A stretch of 64,000 bases of DNA from Epiperipatus broadwayi (GCA_028023455.1 JAQFVV010000071.1:5038650-5102649); one strand, 5' to 3'; positions 22,126 through 34,796 are shown, counted from the stretch's first letter. A program made the numbers and translations. Notes: generated by a model from the letters alone, not told the origin.

Positions 22126-22761
22126 TATAACTATCCATTCATATGTATATAAATATATGTTTCTGTTCATCTATTTGCCTATTTTCCTATTGAATTTTTA
22201 ATGTACTCACTTATCTATTTATCTATCTATATGTCTATTTGTCTATTTTTTAAAGTCTGTTTGTATATGTCTGTTTTCCTATCTATCTGTCTCTGTATGC
22301 CTTTACAATTTTCCATCTCCCTACATTTGTGTTTACGTTAATTCTTATCTGTCTACATACCTATATATATATATATGTATCTATCTAATCTGTCTATTTA
22401 ATCTATCTATCTAATCTGTCTTATATATTCAACCATTATCGACTTATTTGCTTCTTTATCATCTATTCTCTCATTCACTTAGTCATCTGCGTACATTTCT
22501 GTCTATTCATTTATCTGTCAATATATTTACCTTGTAATAGAAAGGAAGGAGACCATTTCCATGATATGTTAAATATAAATGAATATACAACTTTCTTTGA
22601 CATTTAAATGTAAGAATAAAATAATCATCACTTATTTTTTTAGTCTCTGGATTTATTAAGTCTTAATATGCTTCCTTTCTATTACCTATATGATGAGTGC
22701 TTTGTTTATTAATTATTTGATATAGTTTGACTTCTATTTATTATTTGCAAAGGTTGTTATA

Positions 22762-22936
22762 AAATGAAATTCTATATTTTATCTTTGTGTATGTTTAATA
22801 ATTCTATATTTACTTCTTACTTAGGTTTGAAATTCATTCTTATTTTAGAAATGAAATTCTATATTTTATCTTTGTGTATGTTTAATAATTCTATATTTAC
22901 TTTTTACTTAGGTTTGAAATTCATTCTTATTTTAGA
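22762..22936 (+). repeat. Two-copy 87-bp tandem repeat
   Basis: atgaaattctatattttatc at 22764 recurs at 22851. The copies differ at one or two sites. The period is a multiple of three, so a short open frame survives, but the peptide looks like random AT-rich translation. Confidence 0.9.
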
Positions 22937-22939
22937 AAT

Positions 22940-23635
22940 TTCCAGAAATCAAATCTTACTAAAATATGAATGTCCGATGACTATTTTATTTTAAAATTTT
23001 CTGACAAAAAGTAGGTGTATAGATTTATATTTAACAGTTGATAGAAGACTCCTGCTTCCTTTTCACTACATATTTATTATAATTTGTTCTACAAGTTTCA
23101 AACTTTTTGTACTTACAACTTTGATACTAAACTTTTTAGTTGAATACATTAGTGACTATTGCTAATCATTCATTAAACTACAGATTATCCTAGTCCTGAT
23201 TTAATCATTAGGTCTCTATTAAACCTTATCTGGTTATTAATTAAACATAATTACATAGAATAAGTAAGCTTCATCTTTCCATTTCCAAGGGTCTATCTTT
23301 TTTTTGACTTAAAACAACCACTTCACAATATATTGTTGAAACATATGAATAAAAACATCTCAAAACACAAATGATCTTAAACCCACACCCTTTTTGTGCC
23401 CAGGTCATGATATTTTATTTATGCTCTCATCATTTATTAATTCCAATTATTACAATTTGCTTTACAAATGTCCTTTCTACATCAACAACTTTTTACCAAG
23501 TAGTTTAGTTAAATACACTGATTATATATATATATGATATTACATATTTATGAGTACAAGCTTATAAAAGCAATGTCATGCAATATATGACTTTCTTTAT
23601 TGATTATTATAATTTTGCTTTTGAGGATTTGGAAA
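22940..23635. other. AT-rich sequence, nothing recognised
   Basis: tatttattataatttgttct-type stretch at 23068 recurs loosely near 23440, hinting at an old repeat. Nothing else. Confidence 0.4.
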
Positions 23636-23639
23636 TGGT

Positions 23640-23880
23640 AAGGCTATTAATATGTGGTAGATCTGAATTTGGTTCAGTCTCATATAGCTATTTAAGTTAG
23701 ATAGCTGGAATTAAAGACATTTTCATATTCGAAAATTACAGATTTTCTACTTAAATGTTACATATTAAATAAGTGCTGAGTTTTGAGTTTATATTTTAGA
23801 TCTAGTGTCTGAATGTTCTAGCTCCTCATTGATAGAGATTGTTTGAGCTATTGGTGCACTACCTATATTACTATATTACA
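23640..23880 (+). repeat. Family B fragment
   Basis: ggttcagtctcatatagcta, agttagatagctgg and acagattttctacttaa are the reverse complements of segments in the B copies at 6565 and 46015. The ribozyme site is degraded (ctcctcattgatagagattg). Confidence 0.6.
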
Positions 23881-23920
23881 TATATGACTTGCTTTATTGC
23901 TTATATGTATATTTATGTGA

Positions 23921-23938
23921 ATGTGTGTGTGTGTGTGT
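23921..23938. repeat. (TG)n microsatellite
   Basis: Short TG run. Confidence 0.9.
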
Positions 23939-24430
23939 ACAAGATTTGAATAGATAACTTATATAATATCATGTTAGCACTATATTTTTGACACTATGTA
24001 GCAATTTAATGGAAATATAAACAATGTATTGTTTCACATAGAATTCTTATGTGATGTTATCGGTATGACAAAAATTTAATATTATTTTCATATGTCTGTA
24101 AAAAATTGGTTTAATTTGAAAAAGATCAATCAATTTGTAACTGATTGAATTGAATCTTTGGTATAAAATTTGCAAAGCCATTCAGTATTAGATTACTGAA
24201 CAGATGGGAGATTATAAGTTTGTTGGTATGACCAAAATCAATCTTTCAACTGATTAGAGCCCTTGAAAACTTTAATCAGCACTTTCTAATTTTTTTCTCA
24301 GACTTTTCAATGGACTCCAATTTTTATATTCAGATTTTTTTAAACCAATAAATCAATACTAAGATTTTATCACAAAAGAATGTAAACATGTAAATGTAAT
24401 GCTAAAGAATGCCAAAAGAGGATGAAGCAG

Positions 24431-24533
24431 CCAAGCATTGGTGGTCGAGAGGTCAGCGACAGCTGCTTTACAAGCAGTTGTCCCAGGTTAGTGGGTTCGC
24501 TTTCTGGCTGATGCTATGACACATGAGAAAAAA
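24431..24533 (+). mobile_element. tRNA-derived SINE (S1)
   Basis: ccaagcattggtggtcgaga head, A box GGTCGAGAGGTC, B box GGTTCGCTTTC, gctgatgctatgacacatga end and A-tail. Flanks aaagaggatgaagca and aaagagaatgaagca form a TSD with one mismatch. Confidence 0.85.
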
Positions 24534-24539
24534 AAAGAG

Positions 24540-25180
24540 AATGAAGCAAAGTTGAAAGTCCATAATACCATGTCCATACAAATATATTCATGTAAATGAG
24601 TTTGTACATTAATCAATAAGTAGTCATTAGTTCATGGTTTTTCTATTTCTTTAAAAAAAAAACGAATGAAATATTATTATAAATATCTGTAGAAATGTAA
24701 AGAAAAGCGAATGTCAAACAGTGCCATCTCTAAACAAAGACTATCATTTTGATGAGTGAATTAATTAAAGACAAATCTTCTAAGACTTGTCACCATGAAA
24801 AAAGTTGGATAAAATTCCTCCTAATATGCATTAAGAGTAGGAATATTCTGGAAAAGACAAAGCCCACTATAAATAAGTTAAATGATGCGTTACTTTAAAC
24901 AGTTTTTTAGCATTTATTGGTTTATCTGCCTATTTATTTTTCTATCTATCTGAATATTTATATATGTCTATCCATATACTCAAGTATCTATTTATGCCAT
25001 TTCCTCATTCACATATCCATAAATGTCTACCTGCCCACCTGTTTATCTATATGTCACTTAAATGTAACTGATTATATGACTCCCATCTATCCATCAATCA
25101 TTTTGTCTGTTTATTTCTGTTTATCCTTTATTATCTTCTTATATATATATATAATATTAAATAAAGTTAATTTAAAATGT
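24540..25180. other. AT-rich sequence with degenerate TATC-like stretch
   Basis: 24917-25140 has scattered tctatc and catcta motifs resembling the decayed edge of a TATC microsatellite. Otherwise nothing. Confidence 0.45.
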
Positions 25181-25203
25181 TTTTTTTTTTGGGGGGGGGG
25201 GGG
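25179..25203. repeat. T-run joined to G-run
   Basis: About twelve T followed directly by about thirteen G. A very similar junction occurs at 43449-43468, and its complement (C then A) at 8407-8432. Confidence 0.95.
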
Positions 25204-25204
25204 A

Positions 25205-25820
25205 TTATTAGTAACAGCACTATCTGATAATTTGTTTTTTCATTATTATCATTAGAAATTGTATGAAAAGTATTATTAATAAATAGTAATAATTCAAGAA
25301 TCACAAACAATAATAAAATGCAGCCTTAATTTATTAATGATTTAAATAATAGCACGACTTCAAAATAATATTTATTCGGAGCAGATAAATTTTGAAAGCG
25401 ATTGAAATCATATTTATTGGTTAATTGCTTCTGGATATTTTGCTTTCTGTAGATTCAGATAACGATATTGAAATCTACTTGAATTTTCTTGTCAAATTAA
25501 ATATTGAAGTTTGCTGCAGTTTCATTTATTTTCAGAGTAGATAGAGAAATATTACTTTAAATGCAAATGTCTAAAAAGTAATTGAATTAAATGGATATTT
25601 TATATCATTGTAAATATTTATTCTGAACTACATTTTAAGAACAATATACACTAATAGTTAAATAATATCGGAGCAGTTCTGCAAACATTAATATAAACAT
25701 TTATATACGGATTGTTTAAAGACAATAGATCGACCAGGAACTGTCTGTAGGCATAGGCAAACAAAATTTACGTCTAAGGCTGATCATTTTAATTTACTCA
25801 AATGCAAATGTCCTCTATGG
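25205..25820. other. AT-rich sequence, nothing recognised
   Basis: No signal. Confidence 0.4.
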
Positions 25821-25821
25821 T

Positions 25822-25945
25822 TTAATGCAGTGGTAGGAGTGCTGGAATAAACAATAAAAAGTCTCTGAATTCGAATCCCAGTCAGTCACTATGGTTACTT
25901 GAACATTACCAAACTTTCTAAATAATGCAACTATTCGATCAATCA
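25822..25945 (+). mobile_element. tRNA-derived SINE (S2)
   Basis: A box TTTAATGCAGTGGTAGGAGT, B box GAATTCGAATCCC, then a short body ending ctattcgatcaatcaatt. This is the cleanest S2 promoter in the window. Confidence 0.7.
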
Positions 25946-26048
25946 ATTATTAGCTTATATTGGATCTTTATAATATTGGAACCGAAATTTTTTTTAGATA
26001 TATATTCCACATTTTTTGAAGATAAATTCCTCAAGTGAATAATTAAAA

Positions 26049-26253
26049 AACAGTTTAGTTGTATTTATATGTTGGACTATTTCTCTTTAGAAAAATTTAA
26101 CTTTATTTAAATATTCTAAATACATTCAATTATTAGTAATAGCACATCAAACAGGTTAGTATATGCACAATGTTTTGAAAAGTATTATTCTCACCTCTTT
26201 TTCAGGTGTACTGGCCTAACCAGTGACAGTACTAGCATGGGAATTGAACCATT
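26049..26253 (-). repeat. Inverted 3' body of SINE S3
   Basis: Reverse complement of the S3 body; gtgtactggcctaaccagtg mirrors cactggtcaggccagcaaca of the plus part at 26338-26365. Together with the next feature it makes a large hairpin, again consistent with a 5' inversion at insertion. Confidence 0.7.
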
Positions 26254-26470
26254 TTGGCAGAATTGCTCAGTTGGTTAGAGTGTTGCTTTAAAATTCAATA
26301 CTCAAGAATCTAAGGGTCCAGGTTTGATTCCCCATGCTAGTACTGTCACTGGTCAGGCCAGCAACACCTGAAGAAGAGGGGAGAATAATATGGTACTTAC
26401 ATATTAGTCCTGTGACACAACATATATTAGACCTGTTCTGCCTTTTCACATCCACAATAATTGTGTAACA
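26254..26470 (+). mobile_element. tRNA-derived SINE (family S3)
   Basis: Positions 26254-26335 look like a tRNA: A box TTGCTCAGTTGGTTAGAG, B box GGTTTGATTCC, and variable-arm filler between. The 3' body continues with ggtcaggccagcaacacctg and gaagagg. It is not a functional tRNA gene, since the acceptor ends do not pair and an insert disrupts the anticodon arm. Related copies are at 28940, 40577 and 54780. Confidence 0.8.
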
Positions 26471-26474
26471 TTGT

Positions 26475-28560
26475 GATTAGGTCAAATAAATCCAAGTAAA
26501 TCTGAAAATATGTTTTTTATCTAATCTCTGATCTGGTAACGAAATATATATTTTTTCCAAAACAATTTTTTTTTTGCCCCGTTTTTATTTAAGATTTCAT
26601 TCTGACAACATCTTGATTGCAATTGCATTGTATTTTTATTCGTAGTTATTGTCCATTTTCAATTTTATTGTTACTTAATTTATTTGATTTTAAGTGAGTA
26701 AATAACTGTACTTTCCCCAAAACATCAAAAGACTTTGGAGTTTAGTGAAATGGTATAATAAGCAACAACAATGACCAACATGGCAACACCTGCATTCATA
26801 TTTGGCCAATATTATGTGGTGTAGATATCGATGCATTCATTTGCACAATGAATGAAATAAATATACACCTGGGTCTCTTTTTACGTGGACTTATTTAACA
26901 CGATTTTGAAGTTGTGCGATTTGTGTTTCACTGGAAGTCGATCTCTGATATTGCGCTATTACTTTAAATAATAAATTTCGTGCACTTACGTTATATTGAA
27001 AGTAATAGCACATTATTGGTATTCGACTTTCATCTTAGTAATTTCAATATTTTCAGTGCTTTATAATAGTAAGATTTTATGCAATAATGAAATTAAAATC
27101 ATAATTTCCATATTTTATGTATACACACATTAAATTTTACAGGATTATAATGTAAATTTGTTCAAACATTGTACGTGTTAATTTTGCATTTTAAATCACA
27201 TTCTGTTTTTGCTTTTTAAAAAAGAACGTAATCAATTATTAATCATTTAGTGGCCACAAGTTTATTTTTAAAAGGTCAGTAATAGCAGTGGGCACTATTA
27301 AATTTGACAATTAAAATCTGATTTAAAAATTACTTACGGCGATATGATGTAAAACAAAATTTGATTTTTAAATGGAATTGAAAATTAAAGACAAAAATAA
27401 GAATTTAATTTTTAGTTGTTAGTTTTAATTAAATTTTTCCCAGCAGTTGTGAATAAATGTCTTTTTATTATCATAAGTTTAAGTTCATAAACAATTAATA
27501 AAATCATCGTCTCAAAGATTAATTCCTAATTACGTTGTCAACAGAAAAACATTAACACAACATGAGAGTGCAAACGAACGTGTGTTTTGGCAAATAGCGA
27601 TAATAATTAAAACGTGTATAAAAAAATATAAATTACCGTACTGTAAATTATGCATAAAAATATATTATTTTGAATAAAATTAAATATTATAGTTAAAAAA
27701 AGTTTGTCTTATATCAATTTTTTTCAAATTTGAAATTTTTTATTAGTCATATTTTATTTCCTTATTTTTTTTTTTTTTGCACGAATTTTAAAGTAATTTT
27801 ACGTTGGTGCTTTGCTTTTATGCGAATTTTGAAAAATCACAGACCGCATCCCCCCTTTTTCAATGTAAGTTACATCTATTTTTGCGTGATTTCATTTGCG
27901 CATGTTTTCTGAGGAACCTATCTATTGCATAAAACGAGACCCAGGTGTAATTGCCACCAACATGAATTATTAATAAAAGTTTTATATTTTATTTTATTAA
28001 AAAAAATTTTTTTTTTTCATTTTTTTAAAAAATAGATTTATTTATTACCATTTTTCAACCAAATCCCATTTTAGGCAATATACTCCGCAATCATGTGGCC
28101 ATTTTGGAGAGAAAAAGGAAAAATTTTTGCTTGAAATCTCCATTTTGTCCGAAATATTTGATCCACTTATAATAAAGTATAACAGACCACTTCAATTTAT
28201 TCATTGTTATATATTGCACATTAAGTAATGCATGTATATATTTTATGTTTTTTTAAATAATATTTTTGGCAATTTTTATAATTTAGTGATTTTATAGTCA
28301 AATTCATATCTTTAGTATTGTTTTAAATGTCTATTCCATACTGTGTTTTAAATTTTTTCCTGTGAAAGTTATATGTATTTCTGTATGGCAAAATAACATT
28401 TTTGATTTATTGTATAATGGCATCTCACAGTTAACTGCTGTTAAAAATGTAATTTTAAAGATTTTATTTTTTTAGCGATTTTATAGTCAAATTCATATCT
28501 TTAGTATTGTTTTGAAGGTCTATTCTGCAGCATGTTTTAAATTTTTTCCTTTAACTTTCT
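26475..28560. other. AT-rich sequence with a small direct repeat
   Basis: gattttatagtcaaattcat near 28290 recurs near 28478, with similar downstream sequence (about 190-bp spacing). Nothing coding was found. Confidence 0.45.
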
Positions 28561-28564
28561 TTCA

Positions 28565-28660
28565 ATGCATAAGCTTGTGGTTAAGACCTGTAGAGATCCC
28601 TACCTTCATGTACATGCTTTAGGTTTATTGCCTTAGTAAATATTATTTAACTGCTGTTAA
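28565..28660 (+). repeat. Partial copy of the 29.6 kb MITE
   Basis: ataagcttgtggttaagacc, ccctaccttcatgtacatg and ccttagtaaatatt match the right part of 29632-29763. Confidence 0.65.
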
Positions 28661-28939
28661 AAATGTAATTTTAAAGATCTTTTTTTTTTTGTAAATTACG
28701 CTCCAAATGTTTATATTTTTTGTGTGAAACTAGTATTTTTAATCCCAAACTCACATGTTAGTCTTATGACATGGAGAATGTATTAGATGCTGCCCCTTTT
28801 CACATACATAGTCAAGCTGCCAATAACTTTGTAAATCTCGCAATAAAATATAATATATAAGATCCGTATACACATTACTTTTTTTCAAATCTTGTGAAAA
28901 ATATCATGTACAAAATTCTCGGGTACAGGTTATTTTGGT

Positions 28940-29220
28940 CAGATCACAAGATAAGAAAGTAATCAGTGGATTGATACAAATGTGAAAAGGTGCAGCATAT
29001 CTAGTACTTACTCCATGTTACAGGACTAATACATAAGTACCAATAATACCTCTCAAAAAATTGTGCATATACTAACCTGTGTGCTATTACTAGCAGTTGA
29101 ATGTATTTGGAATATTTAGATAAAGTTAAATTTTTCTAAAGACATTCAATATTGATATTAGGTTATGGAAATAGTCCAACATATAAATACAACTAAAATA
29201 CCATCATCACAAACCTTCAG
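28940..29220 (+). repeat. SINE S3 3'-body fragment
   Basis: aataatacctctcaaaaaat, catatactaacctgtgtgct and ggaaatagtccaacatataa are the plus-strand version of the 26049-26200 body; no tRNA head. Confidence 0.7.
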
Positions 29221-29464
29221 AAAAACAGTTTCAGTTTTATTTAATATCTTAATTAAGTACACTATAGAATTAGACAACAATTGAGGATTGAGAAGAGATG
29301 GATATCTTTAATTAAATCTAAGTTGATCATGATACAGACAGAGCATTAAAACATAGTCTTCCTAATTTATAATGTTTTATTCCTAATATTTTCAAATATT
29401 TTTTCCCACCTATTGAAAATATTATGTAAAAAATAATCATTTGTACATTTAATAAAATTATATT

Positions 29465-29597
29465 TTAAAAAATAAATGAACGGTTTTATTGCTTGAACAT
29501 CAATAAGAAGTTTGAGACTGGAAGGGTCTACATTAGGAATTGATTCAACGAACTCACATCCAAGAATCTGACACTCTATCACTATACTAAACTATTA
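29465..29597 (-). mobile_element. tRNA-derived SINE (S2)
   Basis: Minus strand: gtttagtatagtgatagagt A-box-like start, degenerate B box, then caataaaaccgttcatttat tail, matching the S2 pattern. Confidence 0.55.
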
Positions 29598-29631
29598 TAA
29601 ATTTATTTAAACGACCATTGAATATGTAAGT

Positions 29632-29763
29632 AATATTTACTAAGGCTGTAAACCTTAATAATATGCACATGAAAAGACAAAGCTTGTGGTTAAGTCCTGT
29701 AGAGGTCCCTACCTTCGCATTTTCATGTGCATATTCTTAAGGTTTACAACCTTAGTAAATATT
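29632..29763. mobile_element. Hairpin MITE, 44-bp inverted repeats
   Basis: aatatttactaaggctgtaa at the left mirrors ttacaaccttagtaaatatt at the right; arms continue through gcacatgaaaa/ttttcatgtgc. The loop holds agcttgtggttaagtcctgt. A partial second copy is at 28565. Confidence 0.8.
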
Positions 29764-29769
29764 TCAAAT

Positions 29770-30268
29770 TACAGTGGTAAATGCTGTTATATTTATAGTT
29801 TGTTTTTTGTTTTGTTTTTTAAAAAAAGATAATTAAAATATAAGGTTAAACTTACATTTCACCATTTTTAGATAAAGGTCTAACTTTATTTTATAGTTCC
29901 TCATTTTGTTTTTTTAGATTAAAAAATAATGGAAATCTAAAATGTTGTTACAACTCATCATTTAAATATATGTTTCAGGGTTCATTTTCATATTTCTCCC
30001 CTTTTCATAATGAATATATCTCTCCATGATTGAAAAGTACGTTTTTTTGTTTTTTTAGATTTGAAGTTTGTTATTACATGTGGAATATGATTGTGAAAAA
30101 TGTCATAGTATGCTAATAGGGGGAAGGATCGCCTTGACAACATGTAGTGACATATTAAAAAGGCACAACTCACATGTACCTGGTTTATTTAATATTGTAA
30201 TATCTTTTTTTCTTTTTCCATGATAAATATATGTCTCCATTTTTTTTTCTAGATTTCAACTTTCATAT
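29770..30268. other. AT-rich sequence, nothing recognised
   Basis: No signal. Confidence 0.4.
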
Positions 30269-30269
30269 T

Positions 30270-30436
30270 ACCTGACATATTATTCTAAGTTTGCGATATA
30301 TTTAAAATAATGCTTCGATGGGGTCTGCAGACAAATTTTATCAATTAAGTTTGTCTGCATATTCCTTGGAGGCATTATTTTAAACATATCGCAAACTTAG
30401 AGTAATACAGCATCAGAGTAATATGTCATTGCAGGA
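30270..30436. mobile_element. Hairpin MITE, 35-bp inner and extra outer arms
   Basis: attattctaagtttgcgata mirrors tatcgcaaacttagagtaat, and cctgacatatta at the left mirrors taatatgtcattgcagg at the right after a small insertion. Inner tgcagacaaa pairs with tttgtctgca. Confidence 0.75.
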
Positions 30437-30439
30437 ATA

Positions 30440-31850
30440 ATATCAAAATACCAAAGAAATACATTATTATGTAAGTTAATCCCATTGGTTCTCTAATTCA
30501 TTATATGTTCCTTTTGTGCAATGAACCATGCTTCCTTAATTTTTCTCTTTCTATTATTTCTTCAGAAACCAGTTAAGAAAAACTTGATCAAACAGAAAGA
30601 TAATAATATTAAAAAATAAACAATGAACACATATACATAACACTAGACATCATCCTATAATTGCCCATAATAGGTTTTATAAACTTTATTTCGTGAAAAA
30701 TCAGAGAGTTTGTTTACCCCTGCTCCAAAGAAATATATGCCAGAAATGAAAACATTATCAGACTTCCATTTTTAATATCTATATATCATATTTCTGTGAT
30801 ATTTTTTTTAAAAAAGATTTACATTCCTTTTTTTTTAAGATGATTCAAACTATGTCAGAGATAAACATACTTTTATTATAGTTTATAATTGTCTCAAAAA
30901 TCCGATTCTCTCTCCCACCATTAAATAATTAAACCTTAAACATCTAGTTTTTTTCTTCTTTTTCTTTTTTTAAAAAAGGACATTTTTATTTAACAAAATT
31001 TGAATTCATTTCTCAATTTTAATATTATTTTTAAATAATTTATTTTTTATTAAAAAAAAAATTATGTTTCAAATTATTTTTAATAACATGTGAATTTCTG
31101 TATAAATATTTGATTTCTTTCATATGTTATTTAACACTGGATTATTCCTGCTAAACTGAAAGAAACAAACTGAAAATTTGAGACTCTCTTAATTACTAAT
31201 GACTTGTGACATATTAAAAGACGGTTCCAGAGTTTCATAGTTAACTTTAGAGAACATGCTACAGGTGTTAATATTAACTTTTCACCAAAGGTAATAAGAT
31301 GTGACACATAATGTTAAAAGATTTGAAATGCTGTTTTGAAATGAATAATTAATGTAAACAAATACATGAGAACTCTTTATAAATGCTCTCATAAATATTT
31401 TCTTGATGTGTTTCTATATATATATGCACATTGTGACCATGATGAAGAGGGTTGTGTGCTTCGCATTTAGATGTGGCTATACTTTGAAGTATTTTAATGC
31501 TAAAAATAGGTTGAGAATTTTTCTTTTACGTAACCGATTCATGGCTAACTCAACTAGTTGTTCGATATGAAACAAAAAATGGTTATGTATATATTTTCTT
31601 CTCCAGTAGTTTTCAAGCTTGATAAGCAATATATAATCTTCATTGTTCTAAAGACGATGTTTACCACAAAGTAGGTTATTTGTTTTACATTTGAACTATA
31701 CTGTCGCTTTTGAAAATTCATGTAAAAGGTTTTTTTTTCCAATATAAAGAAATATTTAAACAATGAAACTTCATTTAGTTATGCATAATTAAAATATATT
31801 AATTTATAAAATTTAGCTTATTTATTATAAAATACTTCTCCCAAAAAACG
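30440..31850. other. AT-rich sequence, nothing recognised
   Basis: Poly-T and poly-A runs only. Confidence 0.4.
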
Positions 31851-31853
31851 TAA

Positions 31854-32179
31854 TAGTATATATGTGCTTTAACACGCTGAAGAAGAAGCTGTCAGTAGTA
31901 ACAAAAACAATTAAATTAAATTAATCTAGGCCTAGTACTTTCGAGGTTTTCCCCTCATATTCATGGCCAAAATAGGTTATAAACCATTGCTGTATTAATT
32001 TGCTTTCGTATTTGCATACATTACTATTTAGTAATATTACAGCAATGGTTTATAACCTATTTTGGCCATGAATATGAGGGAAAACCTCGAATGTACTAGG
32101 CCTAGATTAATTTAATTTAATTGTTTTTGTTACTACTGGCAGCTTCTTCTTCAGCATGTTAAAGCACTTATATATACTT
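31854..32179. mobile_element. Long perfect-like hairpin element, about 145-bp arms
   Basis: The arm 31854-31999 (aacacgctgaagaagaagct, ggcctagtactttcgaggtt, atggccaaaataggttataa) is mirrored by 32032-32179 with only a handful of mismatches; the loop is about 32 bp. Flanking cttatttattata at 31817 and 32177 could be a TSD if the element starts near 31835. Non-coding; a transcript would fold into a long dsRNA. Confidence 0.85.
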
Positions 32180-32226
32180 ATTTATTATAGAATGTGCACC
32201 CCCTCCCATGTTCTATTAGTCTAAAA

Positions 32227-32641
32227 CAGGGATGAGCAACTTTTTCTAACCATGAGCTACATAAAATCTCTAAAAGAATTCTTCTAATGGGCACCAGAGA
32301 AAATGAGATATTCATAGTAAAGAAAAGTAGTGCATACATGCCAGAAAATAATTTTCTATTTTTTAATGCATTTTCATAAAATAAAACTTTTGATATTTAT
32401 TTCAGGCATACAACTAAAATTGTGGGAAAGTTCATAAAATGGCAACATCTGTGACTGTATATAAGCAAAATACTATATTAAGACAAGTTCACAATCATCT
32501 GCATACTGCCTAGATAATTTTAGAAACTTATCTAATGCTACCAAACATGTATTGCTTATTTATGCCTGCTCAAGACCAAAGACTACACAAATTATTATCA
32601 CAGTGCATATATGACTGACAGCCATTGTTTGTTCACCCTTG
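32227..32641. mobile_element. hAT-like MITE, diverged
   Basis: Starts cagggatgagcaactttttc and ends tttgttcacccttg, imperfect hAT-type termini. Flanks gtctaaaa (32219-32226) and atctaaaa (32642-32649) agree at seven of eight bases. No transposase. Confidence 0.7.
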
Positions 32642-32940
32642 ATCTAAAATTTTGATCATTGCCCATAGGTTATAATAGAATATGTGCATATGTTTTTATG
32701 TAATGAAACAACTGTATATATGTTTTATTTCACATGTTAGCTTTGAAAATATAAGATTCAAAACAATTCATAAAGTTTTTCAGTTTTTAATGAGAATTGA
32801 TAGAGCATATTTTTTACTAGCAAGTGTGGAACTATATCACGTTCACTTCCTATGACTTTTTGCACTTATATTATATGGAAATATAATCTTACTATAAATT
32901 TTATTACTGATTAATGCTTTTCAATGATCCCCTAGACTAC

Positions 32941-34036
32941 AGGTCAGCAATTTTTTTAACATGAAAAGCAGTTTTGTTTAAATCTTCTTTCACTCATTAA
33001 AGAGCTGCAAGGATCATAGCATATGCCCAACCTTCATCATCATCAACCATTATCAATCCACTGCAGGATGAAGATCTCTCCAAGTTTAATCCATCTTCCC
33101 CAATCTTTAGCTTCTCTTCTCCACATCACCCCTGCACACTTTCTTATTTCATCCACCCATCTCACATGTGGTTTTTTTCTGGGTCTTTACAATTTCTTGA
33201 ATCCAGTTTAAGATTTCAATTATCCATCTGTTATCATATCTTCTAGCAATATGTCCAGCCCAACTCCACTTCAATCTTTTAATTTTTTCAATGAGGTCAG
33301 TAACACCTGTTTGTTCTCTTACCCATACATTGCGTTTTCAATCTCTTTTTGTTACTCCCAACATATATCTCTTCATACTTCATTGAGTGGTCTGGAGTCT
33401 CTGCATTGATATTAGTCAAACATCACCCACAAAAGATAACTTTATGAACATTGAGATGATCCCAACTGGGGCACATGAACAATCAAAATGCCTCACAGAT
33501 CAAAGTCCCAATACAAACCTGTACACTTTATTGTGACTTATAAATCAGACTAAAATTCGTTAAATAATTTTTTTTTCTGGAAAAAAACCCTGCAAGGATA
33601 AAGGTCGCCCCCCCCCACCACCACCACTCACACACATTAAAAAGTCACAAGCAAAGAGGTGAAAAATATGTCCCTGAAAATTATTAATTTCTGAATGGCT
33701 GTCCATATATTTGACGTTTATTTTAATAATAGAAGATAATAGAATTCATATACATCCTAACAAATGAAAAAAAAAAAAAACTAAATAAATAAAAACAAAA
33801 ATTATTTTGACAGTTTGATTTATTCACAAATTTCTAATATTTAAATATTCTTAATATACAATAAATATTATTCTACAATAAGGCTGAATTCACGAAGTGT
33901 TATAAAACACATTTTTCCTATCCTAGAGTCATCAAATTGCAAAAAGAAATAAAAAATTTGTTTATATTTATCATGATGAGCCATGAGATTGGGATCAGAA
34001 TTGGCCCATGAGCCAAGCTGTAGTTTGTTGATTGAT
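32941..34036. mobile_element. Possible hAT-like element hosting an RTE fragment
   Basis: caggtcagcaatttttttaa at the left and gtagtttgttgattgattcc at the right resemble hAT ends, with agagctgcaagg and ggcccatgagccaag inside. No clear 8-bp TSD. The RTE fragment 33035-33403 would be a later insertion. Confidence 0.35.
33035..33403 (-). mobile_element. RTE LINE 3' fragment
   Basis: catcatcatcaaccattatc followed by the reverse complement of the RTE C-terminal region. It retains the GAT-triplet tail (as CAT on this strand), one of the best-preserved truncated copies. Confidence 0.9.
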
Positions 34037-34560
34037 TCCTGCTGTAGACAATTAATGAGTTAATATTTGTTTTTATTTCATATGGTTGCAGGACTTTCCA
34101 TGCATGTTGTTTTTATTCAGTGGACCAAACAGGTTTGTTTTTAAAGTCTGTTATTTAAGAGATTAAGTGAATGTGTAACAAAAATATGGGCCAAAATCAA
34201 AATGAAAATTAAATAATTTAATAAATGGCCACACTTAATAGATAAATACGTATTAAAATAATTATATGCTGTAATTAAATTTTAGATATAACGATAACAC
34301 ATTTATTTATTTTCAAGTTTTTTGTGTATTTTTATCATTGCATTTTTTAATCCTATCACAACCATCCATCGCCATAAAAGTCAGAACAACCTTTCTCATT
34401 TGGAATGCATTTTTGAAATATCCACCTTCAGGTGAATAAGGCTAAAATTACAAAAAATCAAGTCAGATGTCACATGACCTAATTTAATAAGCTTGTGTTT
34501 ACAAATGTTATCTATAGTGCTCACAAAATAAACTCTTAACAAGTTGTGAGAATATCCTCA

Positions 34561-34600
34561 ACCCCAGACTTGCTTCAGCTACTGGCATCATCAGTGAGGT
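34561..34600 (-). ncRNA. Hammerhead ribozyme motif, family B
   Basis: Minus strand CTGATGA at 34588-34594, stem II TGCCAGTAGCT (G-C and C-G pairs, T-T at the base), GAA then a G-U closed stem III and C17 at 34567. Stem I has six pairs (34561-34566 with 34595-34600). Core bases C3 to A9 and G12 to A14 are intact. Confidence 0.65.
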
Positions 34601-34796
34601 GCCAGGATATTCAAGCATTAGATTAAAAATACCAGGACAAGCCCAGCATTTTATCTAATGTATAACTATTAAATTGAAAATCTGAAATTTTCAGGCATCC
34701 ATATGTCTTCCAATCCAATTATCTAACTTAACAGCTATATGGGACTGAACTATATAAAATCACCAAAGCCTTAATTTAATGCTTGAATATCCTGGC

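Noticed and set aside
21850-22201. Overlapping frames of Ile-Tyr-Leu-Ser repeats
   Set aside because: Direct translation of the TATC microsatellite.
22764-22994. Repeated-peptide gene
   Set aside because: The duplicated peptide comes from an 87-bp tandem duplication of AT-rich DNA.
26254-26335. True tRNA gene
   Set aside because: A and B boxes are good, but acceptor ends do not pair and the anticodon arm is interrupted; it continues into a SINE body.
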